A stretch of 64,000 bases of DNA from Nesterenkonia alkaliphila. GTDB lineage: Bacteria > Actinomycetota > Actinomycetes > Actinomycetales > Micrococcaceae. The notes beneath the pieces were generated by a model. That model ran no database searches. It was given only the letters and a program-made list of their open reading frames with translations, and was not told the origin of the DNA. The stretch is taken from positions 1 through 64,000 of the forward strand of contig NZ_WRPM01000059.1 in the NCBI RefSeq assembly GCF_009758175.1, in the 5' to 3' direction. The first letter of the stretch is position 1; every line of letters starts with the position of its first letter. This document shows positions 1 through 8,959 of this stretch, piece after piece. The translations under genes and the position numbers were made by a program.

Positions 1-1
1 G

Positions 2-562
2 TGGCGCCACCCCCTGGCCTGGCAGGTGACCCTCTACTTCGGCCTGCAATCCACGCTGTTCTACACCTTGCTGACCTGGCTACCCGCCATCCAGACCTCC
101 CACGGGATCGACGAGGCCTCCGCCGGGATGTGGCTGGGGCTGTTCCAGGCGGTCGGCGTGGTCGCCAGCCTCATCGTGGGTCAGGTGATGCAGCGCACCA
201 GAGACCAGCGCGGAGTCTCTGCGGTGGTGGTGGGGTTCATGCTCGTGGCAGTCTCCGGCATGATGTTGCTGCCCGGCCTGATGCCGGTATGGGCCCTGTG
301 CGCGGGGATCTCCACCGGTTGCTCGCTGCTGCTGGGGCTGACCTTCATTTCGCTGCGCGCCGGCAGCAGCCAGCAGGTGGGCAGGCTCTCCGGGATGGTG
401 CAGAGCATCGGATACCTGTTGGCGGCCGTCGGGCCGGTGCTGGCCGGCGGGCTCTACCAGGCTGTCGGGTCCTGGACCCCGGTGCTGTGGTGCATGATCG
501 CCGTCGCCGCCCTCCAAGGGATCTTCGGGCACTTCGCCGGTCGCTCTGTGCAGCTTCCGTGA
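2..562 (+). CDS. MFS transporter, C-terminal part (left edge cut)
   Basis: The frame is open from base 2 and its start lies outside the window. The visible 186 residues hold about five or six hydrophobic segments, with the usual MFS alternation of Gly/Ala-rich helices. A cytoplasmic basic turn (QRTRDQRG) sits near residue 65. The composition recalls the CynX/NimT (cyanate/nitroimidazole) branch of the major facilitator superfamily, but that sub-family call is an impression. The substrate cannot be read from this fragment. It is followed after 81 bp by panD on the same strand. Confidence 0.75.
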   Translation, partial: WRHPLAWQVTLYFGLQSTLFYTLLTWLPAIQTSHGIDEASAGMWLGLFQAVGVVASLIVGQVMQRTRDQRGVSAVVVGFMLVAVSGMMLLPGLMPVWALCAGISTGCSLLLGLTFISLRAGSSQQVGRLSGMVQSIGYLLAAVGPVLAGGLYQAVGSWTPVLWCMIAVAALQGIFGHFAGRSVQLP

Positions 563-643
563 CCCCAGTCAGGAATAGGCGCAGCGCCGCCGACGCTGAA
601 TAATGGGAGCGAATCACCCCACCTTTCACGAAAGTGAGCAGCT

Positions 644-1063
644 ATGCTGAGGACGATGCTGGGCGGCAAGATACACCGCGCCACCGTCACCCACGCCGAC
701 CTGCATTACGTCGGCTCGATCACCGTGGACGCCGACTTGCTGCACGCCGCCGGTATCCTCGAGGGCGAGCGGGTCGACGTCGTGGACATCACCAACGGTG
801 CCCGGCTGACCACATATGCCATCGCCGGTGAGCCGGGGTCCGGGGTCATCGGGATCAACGGCGCCGCAGCGCATCTGGTGCATCCCGGCGACCTGGTGAT
901 CATCATCTCCTACCTACAGCTCGACGCGGCCGAGCTGGCCCTCTACGAGCCCAAGATCGTTCATGTGGACACCGAGAACCGGCTGGTGCAGTTGGGTGCC
1001 GACCCAGCTCAGCCGGTGCCCGGGGCGCTGGATCAGTGGGACCCGCGATTGGCTGCTCCCTGA
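644..1063 (+). CDS. panD: Aspartate 1-decarboxylase
   Basis: This pyruvoyl-dependent enzyme makes beta-alanine from L-aspartate for pantothenate and CoA synthesis. The 139-residue product is of family length. It has the N-terminal [13 protein letters not shown] signature and the self-cleavage site Gly-Ser in YVGSITVD at about residues 24-25, where the serine becomes the pyruvoyl group. [19 protein letters not shown] is the conserved C-terminal half. The start at 644 fits the family N-terminus. The preceding sequence has a purine-rich stretch (GAAAGTGAG) that could act as a ribosome site. No other pantothenate gene is adjacent. Confidence 0.95.
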   Translation: MLRTMLGGKIHRATVTHADLHYVGSITVDADLLHAAGILEGERVDVVDITNGARLTTYAIAGEPGSGVIGINGAAAHLVHPGDLVIIISYLQLDAAELALYEPKIVHVDTENRLVQLGADPAQPVPGALDQWDPRLAAP

Positions 1064-1174
1064 CCACGGGTCAGGGCTGGTTCAGGGGAAAATAGGGGCC
1101 TCACCCCAGTGACAGCGGCCCTGGACCCCGCTAGGTTGGGACTGTTCAGCAAATCTAAGGGACAGGAGCACATC

Positions 1175-1531
1175 ATGGGACTGCTTTCACTGGGCGCAGG
1201 CGTGGCCATCGGTTACGTGATCGGCACTAAGACCGGCCGCGAGAAGGCTGAGGCCGGCTTGGAGAACATGAAGAAGACCGCCCAGCAGACCTGGGATCGC
1301 GAAGACGTGCAGGAGTTCGTCTCTAAAGCCTCCGACACTGCCACCAAGGTCAGCCACGACGTTGCAGAGGGCGCCAAGCGGGCCGCAGCGGTCGCCTCCG
1401 ATGCCCTGAAGAAGGCCGCCGAGAAGGCCGATGAGGCTGAGGAGAAGGTGGCCGACGTAGTGGACGAGGCTGAGGACATCGTGGAGGAGAAGGCCGAGGA
1501 GTCCGAGGGCTCGGAGACCAAGACCACCTAG
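1175..1531 (+). CDS. YtxH-like membrane-anchored coiled-coil protein
   Basis: The product has 118 residues. A short Gly-rich hydrophobic start (GLLSLGAGVAIGYVIGTKTGR) is typical of YtxH-domain proteins, whose role is unknown. It is followed by a long Lys/Glu/Ala-rich amphipathic helix, probably a coiled coil, ending in a very acidic tail. I place the start at 1175 because GGGACAGGAG lies just upstream. An in-frame upstream GTG at 1109 would add a non-conserved extension. The repeated A-x-K-A-x-E pattern also resembles stress- or desiccation-type late-embryogenesis proteins, so a protective role is possible but unproven. Confidence 0.65.
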   Translation: MGLLSLGAGVAIGYVIGTKTGREKAEAGLENMKKTAQQTWDREDVQEFVSKASDTATKVSHDVAEGAKRAAAVASDALKKAAEKADEAEEKVADVVDEAEDIVEEKAEESEGSETKTT

Positions 1532-1592
1532 AACGGCGATGTGGTGTCCGAGCAGGGCCAATCCACTGAGCGCTAGGGGCACATCCCTGGAA

Positions 1593-1642
1593 CTACGGCG
1601 AGGGCACCGACTAGCCCGATGAGGTCGGCGCCCTCGCCGTAG
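1593..1642. terminator. Hairpin terminator after the YtxH gene
   Basis: Perfect 13-bp arms, CTACGGCGAGGGC (1593-1605) and its complement (1630-1642), are extended inward by CCGAC/GTCGG after one mismatch. There is no strong T-run on either side. It lies 60 bp after the stop of the YtxH-like gene. Confidence 0.7.
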
Positions 1643-1775
1643 CCGAACCGGCCAGCAGCACCCGACACCCGCCAGCAGGTGCCCGCGGGATGAGTCCGGT
1701 CTGCTCGCCGACCGTTCGACGAGGGTCCCAAGTGCAGGACCCGTTGCTATTTCTCCTTGGTTCTCGATGTGAGCC

Positions 1776-1809
1776 TTGACACTTTTGTATATCGAAGATA
1801 TATTCGATA
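1776..1809 (+). promoter_or_regulatory. Strong promoter with overlapping operator-like dyad, probably leaderless
   Basis: TTGACA (1776-1781), a 17-bp spacer and TATATT (1799-1804) form a near-consensus housekeeping promoter. A perfect dyad, TATCGAA-N6-TTCGATA (1790-1809), covers the -10 box. Expected transcription start is about 1810-1811, which is the A of the ATG at 1811, so the mRNA is probably leaderless. The dyad position suggests repression of the HNH gene. AT-rich dyads of this kind are bound by PadR-like and other small regulators, but no regulator gene is next to it. Confidence 0.7.
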
Positions 1810-1810
1810 C

Positions 1811-3505
1811 ATGGGTAAGGAGGAGCGTCGTCAGAACCCCGGGCACAGTGCAGAGCTCCGAAGTGCTCGCACTGATGCCGACGAGCGCGCGCGACCCGCT
1901 CCTCCGGTAAGGCTTCGTGACCCCGAGACTCTGCTGCTTTTCGAATCAGAGGTGGAGCGCCGGCGTCGGGAAGCTGCCCACCTGGTCCGCATCACTGACT
2001 ACGTGCAGGCGAAGGTCACAGCTGCCGAGGATGAGCACTACGGATGGGAGCCGGCGCAGCCCCTCTCCGCCGGAGAGCGCATCGACCGGGCTGCCACTGT
2101 GCGACGGGCCTGGCAGGCTGCCCTGATGTATGCCGCCCAGGCGCTGAACACCTCTGAGCACTACGTAGCCACAGTCTGCAGCACAGTCGAGTACGTCCGG
2201 GAGCACCTTCCGCGGACCTGGGATGCCTTCTGCACCGGCCATTTCACCTGGGCTCACCTGACCAAGACCTGCGCCGCCGCCCGGCAGTCAGACTGTCCAG
2301 AGACCCTGGCAGAGATCGACCGCGCACTGCCCGGCGTCGCTGAAACTTACCGGCCCCGCGCCGCTGCTCGGTGGGTAGCTGAACAGATCGCGACCCAGGA
2401 GCCGGCATCCTCCGCTGAGCGGTTCGCCGAACAGGCCAAAGATCGGTACACCCAAGTCTTCGACGAGGGCAACGGCATGAGCACGCTCTTCGCCCGGTTG
2501 GACACTGTCACCGCGCACAGCATCAGAAACCGTCTGAATGCCGCAGCCCGTTCCCCCAGACAGCCGATTCCGCACAACCCGATGATTGCCGATGGTGTGG
2601 AGCTGCGGCGTCGGCAGGATGAGCTGCGCGCTCTGCGCGCCCGCCGGAAGTCCGAGAACGCGGAGAACGGCACGTCTGCCATTGCCGCGGTCCAGAGCTG
2701 CGATCCGGCGACAATCTCCACACCAGAGCAGACCTACGGCATGGGACCCGTAGCCCGGGAGGACCGGCCCAACGGCATCGACACCTCCCATGCCCTTCCG
2801 ACCACACGAGAGTCCGGCGACCCGCGCACTATTGGACAGCGCGCCGCTGATCTGCTCAGCGCCTGGGTCCTCAACGGACGCACAGAGGGTGGAATCCCGG
2901 TTCAGGCTGAGATCGGACTGCTGGTCCCCGAGTCCACCATCACCGGAGAATCTGACCTTCCCGCCATGCTGCGGGATCGCAGCGGATTCGTCCCCGCCGA
3001 GTTCATCCGGAACTTTCTGCGACGGCAGAGCGACAACCTCACCTGGTACGAGCTGACACACCGGGAGAGCACCCCCGAAAGGAATTCGGCAGACCCGCCG
3101 CATCCCGGACAAGAGACCGAACCCGATGATGAGACAGATATCTCTCGCGTCCCGAGCAGCTCCGAAACGACGGAAGCGGCGGGCCCGCCCGGTGATTCAG
3201 CCTCATCCGACGTCCCGGCCGAAGGCTCTCCTCCCATGGTGGAACTGACCGGGCTGCGATCCTCTGGACGGTTCCCACCGCCCCGGCTGCGCAAGTTTGT
3301 TCTCTTTCGCGACGGCACCTGCTCCGTGGAGGGCTGCAACGTGCCTGCCGAGTCCTGCGATGTCGACCACATCCTGCCCTGGCCAGAAGGTCCCACTGAG
3401 CCGGAAAACCTCCAGTTGCTCTGCCGGAAGCACCACGGACTCAAGACCGCCGGGTTCGACCTAGTCTATTCTCCCAACCCCTTGGAACTGGCCTGGGCCG
3501 CCTAA
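1811..3505 (+). CDS. DUF222 / HNH endonuclease domain protein
   Basis: This is one of the DUF222-HNH proteins common in actinobacteria (related to the mycobacterial 13E12 repeat family). Members are often multicopy and mobile-like, and their function is not established. Of 564 residues, roughly 20-340 are the helical DUF222 part and about 400-480 a low-complexity acidic linker. The C-terminus is an HNH nuclease with [34 protein letters not shown], including the two CxxC-type zinc ligands and the DH..N..H core. I chose ATG 1811, not the upstream GTG 1757, because the promoter places +1 at this ATG. Downstream it converges with the ATP-grasp gene. Confidence 0.85.
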   Translation: MGKEERRQNPGHSAELRSARTDADERARPAPPVRLRDPETLLLFESEVERRRREAAHLVRITDYVQAKVTAAEDEHYGWEPAQPLSAGERIDRAATVRRAWQAALMYAAQALNTSEHYVATVCSTVEYVREHLPRTWDAFCTGHFTWAHLTKTCAAARQSDCPETLAEIDRALPGVAETYRPRAAARWVAEQIATQEPASSAERFAEQAKDRYTQVFDEGNGMSTLFARLDTVTAHSIRNRLNAAARSPRQPIPHNPMIADGVELRRRQDELRALRARRKSENAENGTSAIAAVQSCDPATISTPEQTYGMGPVAREDRPNGIDTSHALPTTRESGDPRTIGQRAADLLSAWVLNGRTEGGIPVQAEIGLLVPESTITGESDLPAMLRDRSGFVPAEFIRNFLRRQSDNLTWYELTHRESTPERNSADPPHPGQETEPDDETDISRVPSSSETTEAAGPPGDSASSDVPAEGSPPMVELTGLRSSGRFPPPRLRKFVLFRDGTCSVEGCNVPAESCDVDHILPWPEGPTEPENLQLLCRKHHGLKTAGFDLVYSPNPLELAWAA

Positions 3506-3521
3506 GCTCAGCTGATGAAAG

Positions 3522-4682
3522 CTAGCGCGAGGCGCGCTCGAGGATCTCCTCCATGATGGCGTCATTGACCTTACGCGGCTCCCCGTAGCTGGGATAGTGG
3601 AACTGCATGATATTGGCATAGGGGTTGACCTCCAGCACCACAGCTCCCTCGGCCGTACCCAAGTCTGGTACCAGCAGATCCACTGCGGCGGCGCCCAGGC
3701 CGGGGATGGCCCAGAGCCCGTCCACGGCCAGCTCTTTGAGTTCATCACTGAGCAGGTCCAGCACGTCCACGGCGATGCCCCCGCCGCGGGCGGTGTCTGC
3801 GATGGGAGTCAGGAACTGCAGCCGCCCTGCGGGGAGCACCGAATCACGGGTGAGGTCCATCCGTGCCAGGAACGAATCGGTGATCTCAGGCTGCCGCGGT
3901 TTGAGGTATTCATTGGGCTTCCGCCGGGCGATCTCGTCATCGGCGAGCTTGCCCACTGTGGAAATGCCGTCACCCACCACGTAGAGCGGCAGCCTGGCCA
4001 CCGCCCCCACCACCTGGCCACCCACCACATAGCAGCGCACGTCCAGGCCCGGAGTGTACTCCTCGATGACAATCAGGTACCGGGACTCCGAGGTGGCCGA
4101 GCGCGCGGCCATCGCCGACTGCCACGCGGTACGCAGCTGGTGCTCACGGGTGACGTTCACAGTGATGCCTTTGGAGGCCCTGCCGGAGGAGGGTTTGACC
4201 GCCACCTGCTTGCCCTGGGCCTTCATATACTTCACCGCTCGGGAGAAGTCGGTGGGATTGATCGCCTTACCCTTGGGGGTGGGAACCTCGGCCGAGCTCA
4301 GGTACCGCTTGGTCATCGCCTTGGAGCGGGAGACCCGGCGGGCCTGGTGGCTGACCAGTGAGGTGATCACCCCGTCGGTGCCGCCCACCAGCACCCCGGA
4401 GAGGAAGAACAGCTGATTGGACTCAGTGATCTTCTTGATGGTCATCCGTTTGCGCCGGGCTGCCCGCTGCAGCAGCTCGTGATGGGGCAGTGTCGAACTC
4501 CACCGGCGCAGCTGGCCATACTGGGGCTCCACATGCTCGGCGATGAACCGCACCGTAGCCGAGGGGCTCTCCCCCAGCTCTATTGCCGGCCGGCCTCCAG
4601 GCACACCGGGGGGAGGCGGAGGCGGGGGGACCGCCGCGCCGCGCCGGGCCCCTCCGGGGATTGGGAAGTAAGTCTCAGGCAT
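3522..4682 (-). CDS. ATP-grasp ligase, cyanophycin-synthetase-like
   Basis: The product has 386 residues. After a Pro/Gly-rich N-terminus (residues 1-35) comes a complete ATP-grasp fold like the ligase domain of cyanophycin synthetase and GshAB. VAVKPSSGRASKGITV (about 165-180) is the nucleotide-binding loop. IEEYTPGLDVRCYVVGG (about 220-236) and YVVGDGISTVGKL follow. VVLEVNPYANI (about 352-362) carries the Glu and Asn that bind Mg. Such enzymes join a carboxylate to an amine through an acylphosphate. Unlike CphA there is no Mur-ligase half, so polymer synthesis is not implied. Its substrate is unknown. It follows the degenerate paralogue by 17 bp, apparently as one transcript. Confidence 0.75.
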   Translation of the reverse strand: MPETYFPIPGGARRGAAVPPPPPPPGVPGGRPAIELGESPSATVRFIAEHVEPQYGQLRRWSSTLPHHELLQRAARRKRMTIKKITESNQLFFLSGVLVGGTDGVITSLVSHQARRVSRSKAMTKRYLSSAEVPTPKGKAINPTDFSRAVKYMKAQGKQVAVKPSSGRASKGITVNVTREHQLRTAWQSAMAARSATSESRYLIVIEEYTPGLDVRCYVVGGQVVGAVARLPLYVVGDGISTVGKLADDEIARRKPNEYLKPRQPEITDSFLARMDLTRDSVLPAGRLQFLTPIADTARGGGIAVDVLDLLSDELKELAVDGLWAIPGLGAAAVDLLVPDLGTAEGAVVLEVNPYANIMQFHYPSYGEPRKVNDAIMEEILERASR

Positions 4683-4699
4683 TGCTACTCACAATAGCC

Positions 4700-5425
4700 C
4701 TAGAGCGCCGCGGTGAAGAGGATATGCTCGGCCAGGGCATCGGCCACAGGCTGCCCCTGACCGCGGTCCGGGTAGTGATGCGGCACAATACTGGCCGTCT
4801 CATCAATACCGAGTACGACGCCGCCCTCAACACTGTCCAGGGAACTCACCCGCAGTGTGACCGCCCCTGCCAGCAGACCCGGCACTGCCCGCAGCCCGTC
4901 CACCGCAAGCTGGAATATCTCTTCCGCCACCCGGCCGGTGAGGTCCACAGTGAGGCTCTTGCCGCCCTCCGGGTTCGGCACGGCGGTGATCACGCTGACC
5001 GCTCTCTTGCCCACGCAATATGCCTGCACCAGCACGGCCTCCTTGTCTCTGTCCTGGGTGAGGTCGATCTCAATGGGCAGCGGGGGCTGGAACTGGTCCT
5101 CGGCGTCGTCGTACTCGAGCGCATGTGGCACTTCCATCAGATCCAGGTGAGCGATCAACTGGGCGGGGTCGCGCAGCACCCGTCGGGAGTGGGCGCTGAC
5201 CAGGGTGGTGACCCGGTTGGCGAAGCCTCCGATGACATTGCCCCGGAACTCGAATACCCAGCGCCCCTCGGTGATCCGTTTGGCCCTGATGCCGCGGGCG
5301 GCCAGGGCACGGGCCAGCAGCTGTGAGTCGCTCAGCGGCGCCTGGCTGCGCTCTGGCTGCGCCAGGGCGTCCAGATGCACAGCGAGCGCCTGGGCGGCAG
5401 AGCGAGCGGTGGCTTCAGCAGTCAT
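4700..5425 (-). CDS. Degenerate ATP-grasp paralogue (probable pseudoenzyme)
   Basis: The 241-residue product aligns with both ends of the downstream ATP-grasp ligase. ITEGRWVFEFRGNVIGGFAN..LVSAHSRRVLRD matches the partner's ITESNQLFFLSGVLVGGTDG..LVSHQARRVSRS. ELAVDGL.A-P-G-L...V..G-VVL plus the HHYP.RG..QPV tail matches its C-terminus. The stretch carrying the nucleotide-binding Lys/Gly loop is missing. The metal-binding LEVNPYA of the partner is LGIDETA here, so both the Glu and the Asn are lost. Catalysis is therefore unlikely. A regulatory or scaffold subunit is the simplest guess. The gene is open throughout and keeps normal codon usage, which argues against a decaying pseudogene. One copy of the 11-mer repeat lies at 5102-5112. 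Confidence 0.6.
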   Translation of the reverse strand: MTAEATARSAAQALAVHLDALAQPERSQAPLSDSQLLARALAARGIRAKRITEGRWVFEFRGNVIGGFANRVTTLVSAHSRRVLRDPAQLIAHLDLMEVPHALEYDDAEDQFQPPLPIEIDLTQDRDKEAVLVQAYCVGKRAVSVITAVPNPEGGKSLTVDLTGRVAEEIFQLAVDGLRAVPGLLAGAVTLRVSSLDSVEGGVVLGIDETASIVPHHYPDRGQGQPVADALAEHILFTAAL

Positions 5426-5463
5426 AGCCTCTCAAGGATAGCCGCCGCCTGCCGGCCCCGGCG

Positions 5464-6816
5464 TCAGTCCAGACGGCGGGCCGGATGGTCCTCAGCCAGG
5501 TGGGGGCCGGCACCCAGCAGGGCCTCACGCAGAGTCACCGGGGTCTGGGGCCGCTCGGGCAGCAGACCGCGGCGGCGCAGCTCGGGCGTCACGTAGTGCT
5601 CGAAACGCTCGAAATCCGCCGGGCGCACAGCTGCTGAGACGTTGAAGCCGTCGACTCCTGAGATCTGCTGGTACTCCACCAGCTGGTCCACCACCTGCGC
5701 CGGGTCGCCGACGATGGTGGGACCCCGCCCACCAATGGAGACGAACTCGGCGACTTCACGGACCGTCCATTTCTTCTTCGGGTCCTTGGTGAAGAAGCCC
5801 AGGGCGGACTGGTTGGCTTCGGTGGCGACGTCGGCGACGTAGTCCTCCTCGTTCAGCCCGGAGAGGTCAACCCCGGTCCACCCGCCGAAGAGCGCCAGTG
5901 CTGCCTCGGTGTCCACGTACTTTTTGTACTCCTGGAACCGCGCCCGGGCCTCCGCCTCCGTCTCGCCCACCACGATGGTGGCCATAGCGGAGAACTTCAC
6001 CGACTGCGGGTCGCGGGCGGCCTGCAGCAGTGCCGCCCGGGTCCCCTCCACCTGCTTGGCCAGCTTCTTGGGATCGGCATTGATCACGAATATCGCTTCC
6101 CCGTGGTCCACCGCGAACTTCTGGCCGCGGGCGGAAGAGCCGGCCTGGAACAGCAGCGGGGTCCGCTGCGGGCCGGGGTGGGTGAGCATCTCACCGGGCA
6201 CGGTGAACCACCTGCCGCGGTGCCCGATGCCCCGGACCTTCTCCGGGTCCACAAAGACTCCGGCCTGCCGGTCGGCGACCACTGCCCCCTCGGCGATGGA
6301 GCGCTCGAAGAGCTTGTACATCACCTCCATGAACTCATCGGCCCGGTCGTAGCGCTCGTCATGCGGTATCTGACCTTCCAGGCCGAGGTTCCGGGCCGCG
6401 GAGTCCTGGTAGCTGGTCACGATGTTCCAGGCGATCCGGCCGCCGGTGAGGTGATCCAGGGTGGCGAAGCGCCGGGCCAGCAGGTAGGGCTGCTCATAGG
6501 TGACCGAGGCGGTGATGCCGAAGCCCAGGTGGGTCGTGGCTGCCGCCAGCGCAGGAACCATCACCTGCAGGTCCAGCAGCGGGTACTGCACTCCCCCGCG
6601 CGCCGCCGCATGGTGGCTGCCCCCGTAGACGTCGTAGATGCCAGGGACATCGGCCAGGAACAGGCTGGTGAAGCCGGCCCGTTCCAGGGTCTGGGACAGT
6701 CCTGTCCAGTAGCTGAGCTGGTCGAACCGGTCGATCTGCGATTCCGGATGGCGCCACAGCCCGGGGCTCTGATGGACCGGAACCACCATGTCAAAGGCGT
6801 TGAAGTGCATCGTCAT
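5464..6816 (-). CDS. LLM-class flavin monooxygenase, NtaA/DszA/SnaA type
   Basis: The 450-residue product belongs to the bacterial-luciferase-like FMNH2-dependent monooxygenases, branch NtaA/SnaA/DszA. These oxidise organosulfur, sulfone or aminopolycarboxylate substrates using reduced flavin from a separate reductase. The start MHFNAFDM, the block GGRIAWNIVTSYQDSAARNLG (about 125-145) and RGPTIVGDPAQVVDQLVEY near the C-terminus are typical. Its ATG overlaps the preceding stop (ATGA), so it is translationally coupled. It is the last gene of the leftward riboswitch-led operon. The context with metNIQ suggests it releases sulfur from an imported organosulfur compound, which is inference. Confidence 0.85.
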   Translation of the reverse strand: MTMHFNAFDMVVPVHQSPGLWRHPESQIDRFDQLSYWTGLSQTLERAGFTSLFLADVPGIYDVYGGSHHAAARGGVQYPLLDLQVMVPALAAATTHLGFGITASVTYEQPYLLARRFATLDHLTGGRIAWNIVTSYQDSAARNLGLEGQIPHDERYDRADEFMEVMYKLFERSIAEGAVVADRQAGVFVDPEKVRGIGHRGRWFTVPGEMLTHPGPQRTPLLFQAGSSARGQKFAVDHGEAIFVINADPKKLAKQVEGTRAALLQAARDPQSVKFSAMATIVVGETEAEARARFQEYKKYVDTEAALALFGGWTGVDLSGLNEEDYVADVATEANQSALGFFTKDPKKKWTVREVAEFVSIGGRGPTIVGDPAQVVDQLVEYQQISGVDGFNVSAAVRPADFERFEHYVTPELRRRGLLPERPQTPVTLREALLGAGPHLAEDHPARRLD

Positions 6817-8060
6817 TTCTTGGCATCTCCAATGGCGCTGAGGCCCTCGGGCAGTGCGCCGTTGATCTCGTAGTCCCCGATCGCCCGGGCGCGGAAGACG
6901 ATGGGATTGTGGGTGGCCACTGTCCGGGCGTTGCGCCAGTGCCGGTCCAGGGCTTTGCTGCGCAGCACCGCAGAGGCGCCGGCGGTGTCGAAGAGGTCCT
7001 GGGTGACCTGCTGAACCAATTCAGGAACGGTGATCTGTGCCTTCTCCACCGCAATCTCGGACTCGAAGACCCCGGGGGGCAGCGTGCCGGAGAAGTCCGG
7101 AGCCCCGGTCCCCCGGTCCAGGCCCGCGTCCAGAGCCCGGTCGTGGATCCGTGCTGTCTGCAGCACCGTTGCCTCAGCAGCGTAGGCCTTGGCCGACATC
7201 CGGCCCAGGATCTGCTGGATGAGCGGGTCCTGCTTGAACTGGGCGCCGCTGGCCGAGGTGTTGAAGGTGCGGGTGCGTTTTGCCAGTGTGGCCGCAGCGT
7301 CCCGTACTGCGGCCTTGGCGATGCCGGCCATCACCGCCAGCAGGTAGAGCTGGTAGAAGGCGGCCTCATGGATGGCCTCGTGGGTGCCCTGGCGGCGGTC
7401 CAGGACAGCGATCTGCTCCACGGGCACCGAGGAGAACTCCGTGGTGCCGGTGCCGGTGAGCTTCTGCCCGAACCCGTCCCAGTCATCGTGCACGGTGACC
7501 CCCGGGTGGTCCGTGCGCACGACGGCGAACCGCCGGCCCTGCTCACCCTCCACGGCGGCCGATACCCGGGTGTAGTCGGAGAAGATCGTTCCGGTGGAGT
7601 AGAACTTCTCCCCGTTGAGCAGCCATCCTTCCTCGCTGCGGGTCAGCACCGTATTGAGGGTCCCCAGCGCGTTGCCGCCCTTCTCGGTGGAGGCGTTGCC
7701 GACCGTCCTGCCCCGGAGCACCTCGGCGTACCAGTGCTGCTTCTGCTCCTCGGGCTTGAAGAGGAGGGAGTCGACGAACCCGAAGTGGCCCCGGTAGAGA
7801 TGGGCGACATTGGAGTCGGCCTCAGCCAGTCGGATCACTTCGATGATCAGGTCCTCCACCGTGCCGCCGGGACCGCCGTACTGGCGGGGCACGCGCAGGG
7901 CTCCGAATCCGGCCTCATTCAGCCAGGCGACCTGCTCGAAGGGAAGAACCCGGTTCAGCTCTCGGTCCACAGCTCCTGCGGCGATGCGGTCCAGGACCTC
8001 CTGGGGGATCTGGACCGCGCTGGCCGGGGCGTCAAGGGTGGGGTCGGCGGTGGTGCTCAT
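6813..8060 (-). CDS. Acyl-CoA dehydrogenase-like flavoprotein, DszC/SfnB type
   Basis: The 415-residue product has the acyl-CoA dehydrogenase fold. It shows an N-terminal helical domain (FEQVAWLNEAGFGALRVPRQYGG), a central beta domain (GWLLNGEKFYSTGTIFSDY) and a C-terminal four-helix part. Members near flavin monooxygenases are usually DszC-like flavin-dependent oxygenases or SfnB-like proteins of sulfur scavenging, not beta-oxidation enzymes. Its position between a nitroreductase and an NtaA-like enzyme supports that. It would need reduced flavin from the reductase at 13302. It overlaps the next gene by 4 bp. The substrate is unknown. Confidence 0.8.
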   Translation of the reverse strand: MSTTADPTLDAPASAVQIPQEVLDRIAAGAVDRELNRVLPFEQVAWLNEAGFGALRVPRQYGGPGGTVEDLIIEVIRLAEADSNVAHLYRGHFGFVDSLLFKPEEQKQHWYAEVLRGRTVGNASTEKGGNALGTLNTVLTRSEEGWLLNGEKFYSTGTIFSDYTRVSAAVEGEQGRRFAVVRTDHPGVTVHDDWDGFGQKLTGTGTTEFSSVPVEQIAVLDRRQGTHEAIHEAAFYQLYLLAVMAGIAKAAVRDAAATLAKRTRTFNTSASGAQFKQDPLIQQILGRMSAKAYAAEATVLQTARIHDRALDAGLDRGTGAPDFSGTLPPGVFESEIAVEKAQITVPELVQQVTQDLFDTAGASAVLRSKALDRHWRNARTVATHNPIVFRARAIGDYEINGALPEGLSAIGDAKK

Positions 8061-8108
8061 GGGGTCGTCCTTTGTGTCTCTGGGCAGGTGGTGGCGGGGG
8101 CAGTGCTC

Positions 8109-8936
8109 TCAGGCCAGGCCGAGTCCGGCACTGCGGTAGTAGCTGCTCTGCAGGTGGCGCCTGGTGGCAGTTGCGGTCTGGCTGCTCAGGCGGTCGATGG
8201 TCCGGGCTGCCCACTGGGGGTCGAGTCCGTACTGGCGGTAGTACTCCGCGATGGTCTCCTCGTAGTCCTGCAGACCCCCGGCGGCCTGAGCGGCGTCGTA
8301 GGTCTCGTGGTGGAGGACCATCTGCTGGGGCAGGCGCGGCTTGATGCCGGCAGCCTCCTCGGGGTCCGGGTGCCCCAGGGCCATCCCCAGGAAGGGGATG
8401 ACGTCGCCGGGCAGCTCCAGCAGTTCGGCCACCCGGTGGACGTCATTGCGCAGGGACCCCAGCAGCACAGTGCCCAGTCCCAGGGACTCCGCGGCGGTGG
8501 CTGCGTTCTGGGCTGCGATCCCCACATCGGTGGCCCCGATCAGCAGTGCGTCGAGGTAGTCCAGACCTCCCAGTGCGGCACCGGCCTGCTCCGCGATGGT
8601 GTTGACCCGGCGGAAGTCGATCAGCCATACCAGGATCACCGGGGCCTGCAGGATGTGCTTCTGCTTGGGGCCGCCGATGTCGAAGAGTGCAGCCTTGGTC
8701 TCGGGGCTGCGCACAGCAACGGCGCTGACGATCTGGTGGTTCGACGAGGTGGGACCGGACTGAGCCGCTGCCATCAGCGTATGCAGCGTCTCGTCGGGGA
8801 CCTCCTGGTCCAGGTACCTGCGCACTGAGCGGTGCGTGGTCAGCACCTCGAGGGTGGGGTTCCACTCGGGCGGGGCCCAGGAGACTGGCCTTCCGTAGCG
8901 GGATGCCAGGTGGGCTTCGGCGGAGTGCAAGTCCAT
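8109..8936 (-). CDS. Nitroreductase-family NAD(P)H:FMN oxidoreductase
   Basis: The 275-residue product has the NfsA/Frp-type nitroreductase pattern. THRSVRRYLDQEVPDE is near residue 33, followed by AAQSGPTSSNHQIVSAVAV (FMN-binding) and GTVLLGSLRNDVHRVAELLELPGDVIPFLGMALGHPD. Such enzymes use FMN and NAD(P)H. In monooxygenase operons they often supply reduced flavin or reduce a pathway intermediate. It lies 23 bp after the HpaB-like gene and 48 bp before the DszC-like gene in the same orientation. A role in feeding FMNH2 to the neighbouring oxygenases is likely but inferred. Confidence 0.82.
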   Translation of the reverse strand: MDLHSAEAHLASRYGRPVSWAPPEWNPTLEVLTTHRSVRRYLDQEVPDETLHTLMAAAQSGPTSSNHQIVSAVAVRSPETKAALFDIGGPKQKHILQAPVILVWLIDFRRVNTIAEQAGAALGGLDYLDALLIGATDVGIAAQNAATAAESLGLGTVLLGSLRNDVHRVAELLELPGDVIPFLGMALGHPDPEEAAGIKPRLPQQMVLHHETYDAAQAAGGLQDYEETIAEYYRQYGLDPQWAARTIDRLSSQTATATRRHLQSSYYRSAGLGLA

Positions 8937-8959
8937 AGAGCGGGAGGGGTCCTTCCGGG

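Noticed and set aside
6909-8828. A 639-codon open frame opposite the DszC-like and nitroreductase genes.
   Set aside because: No domain character, and the minus-strand genes are coherent and coupled.
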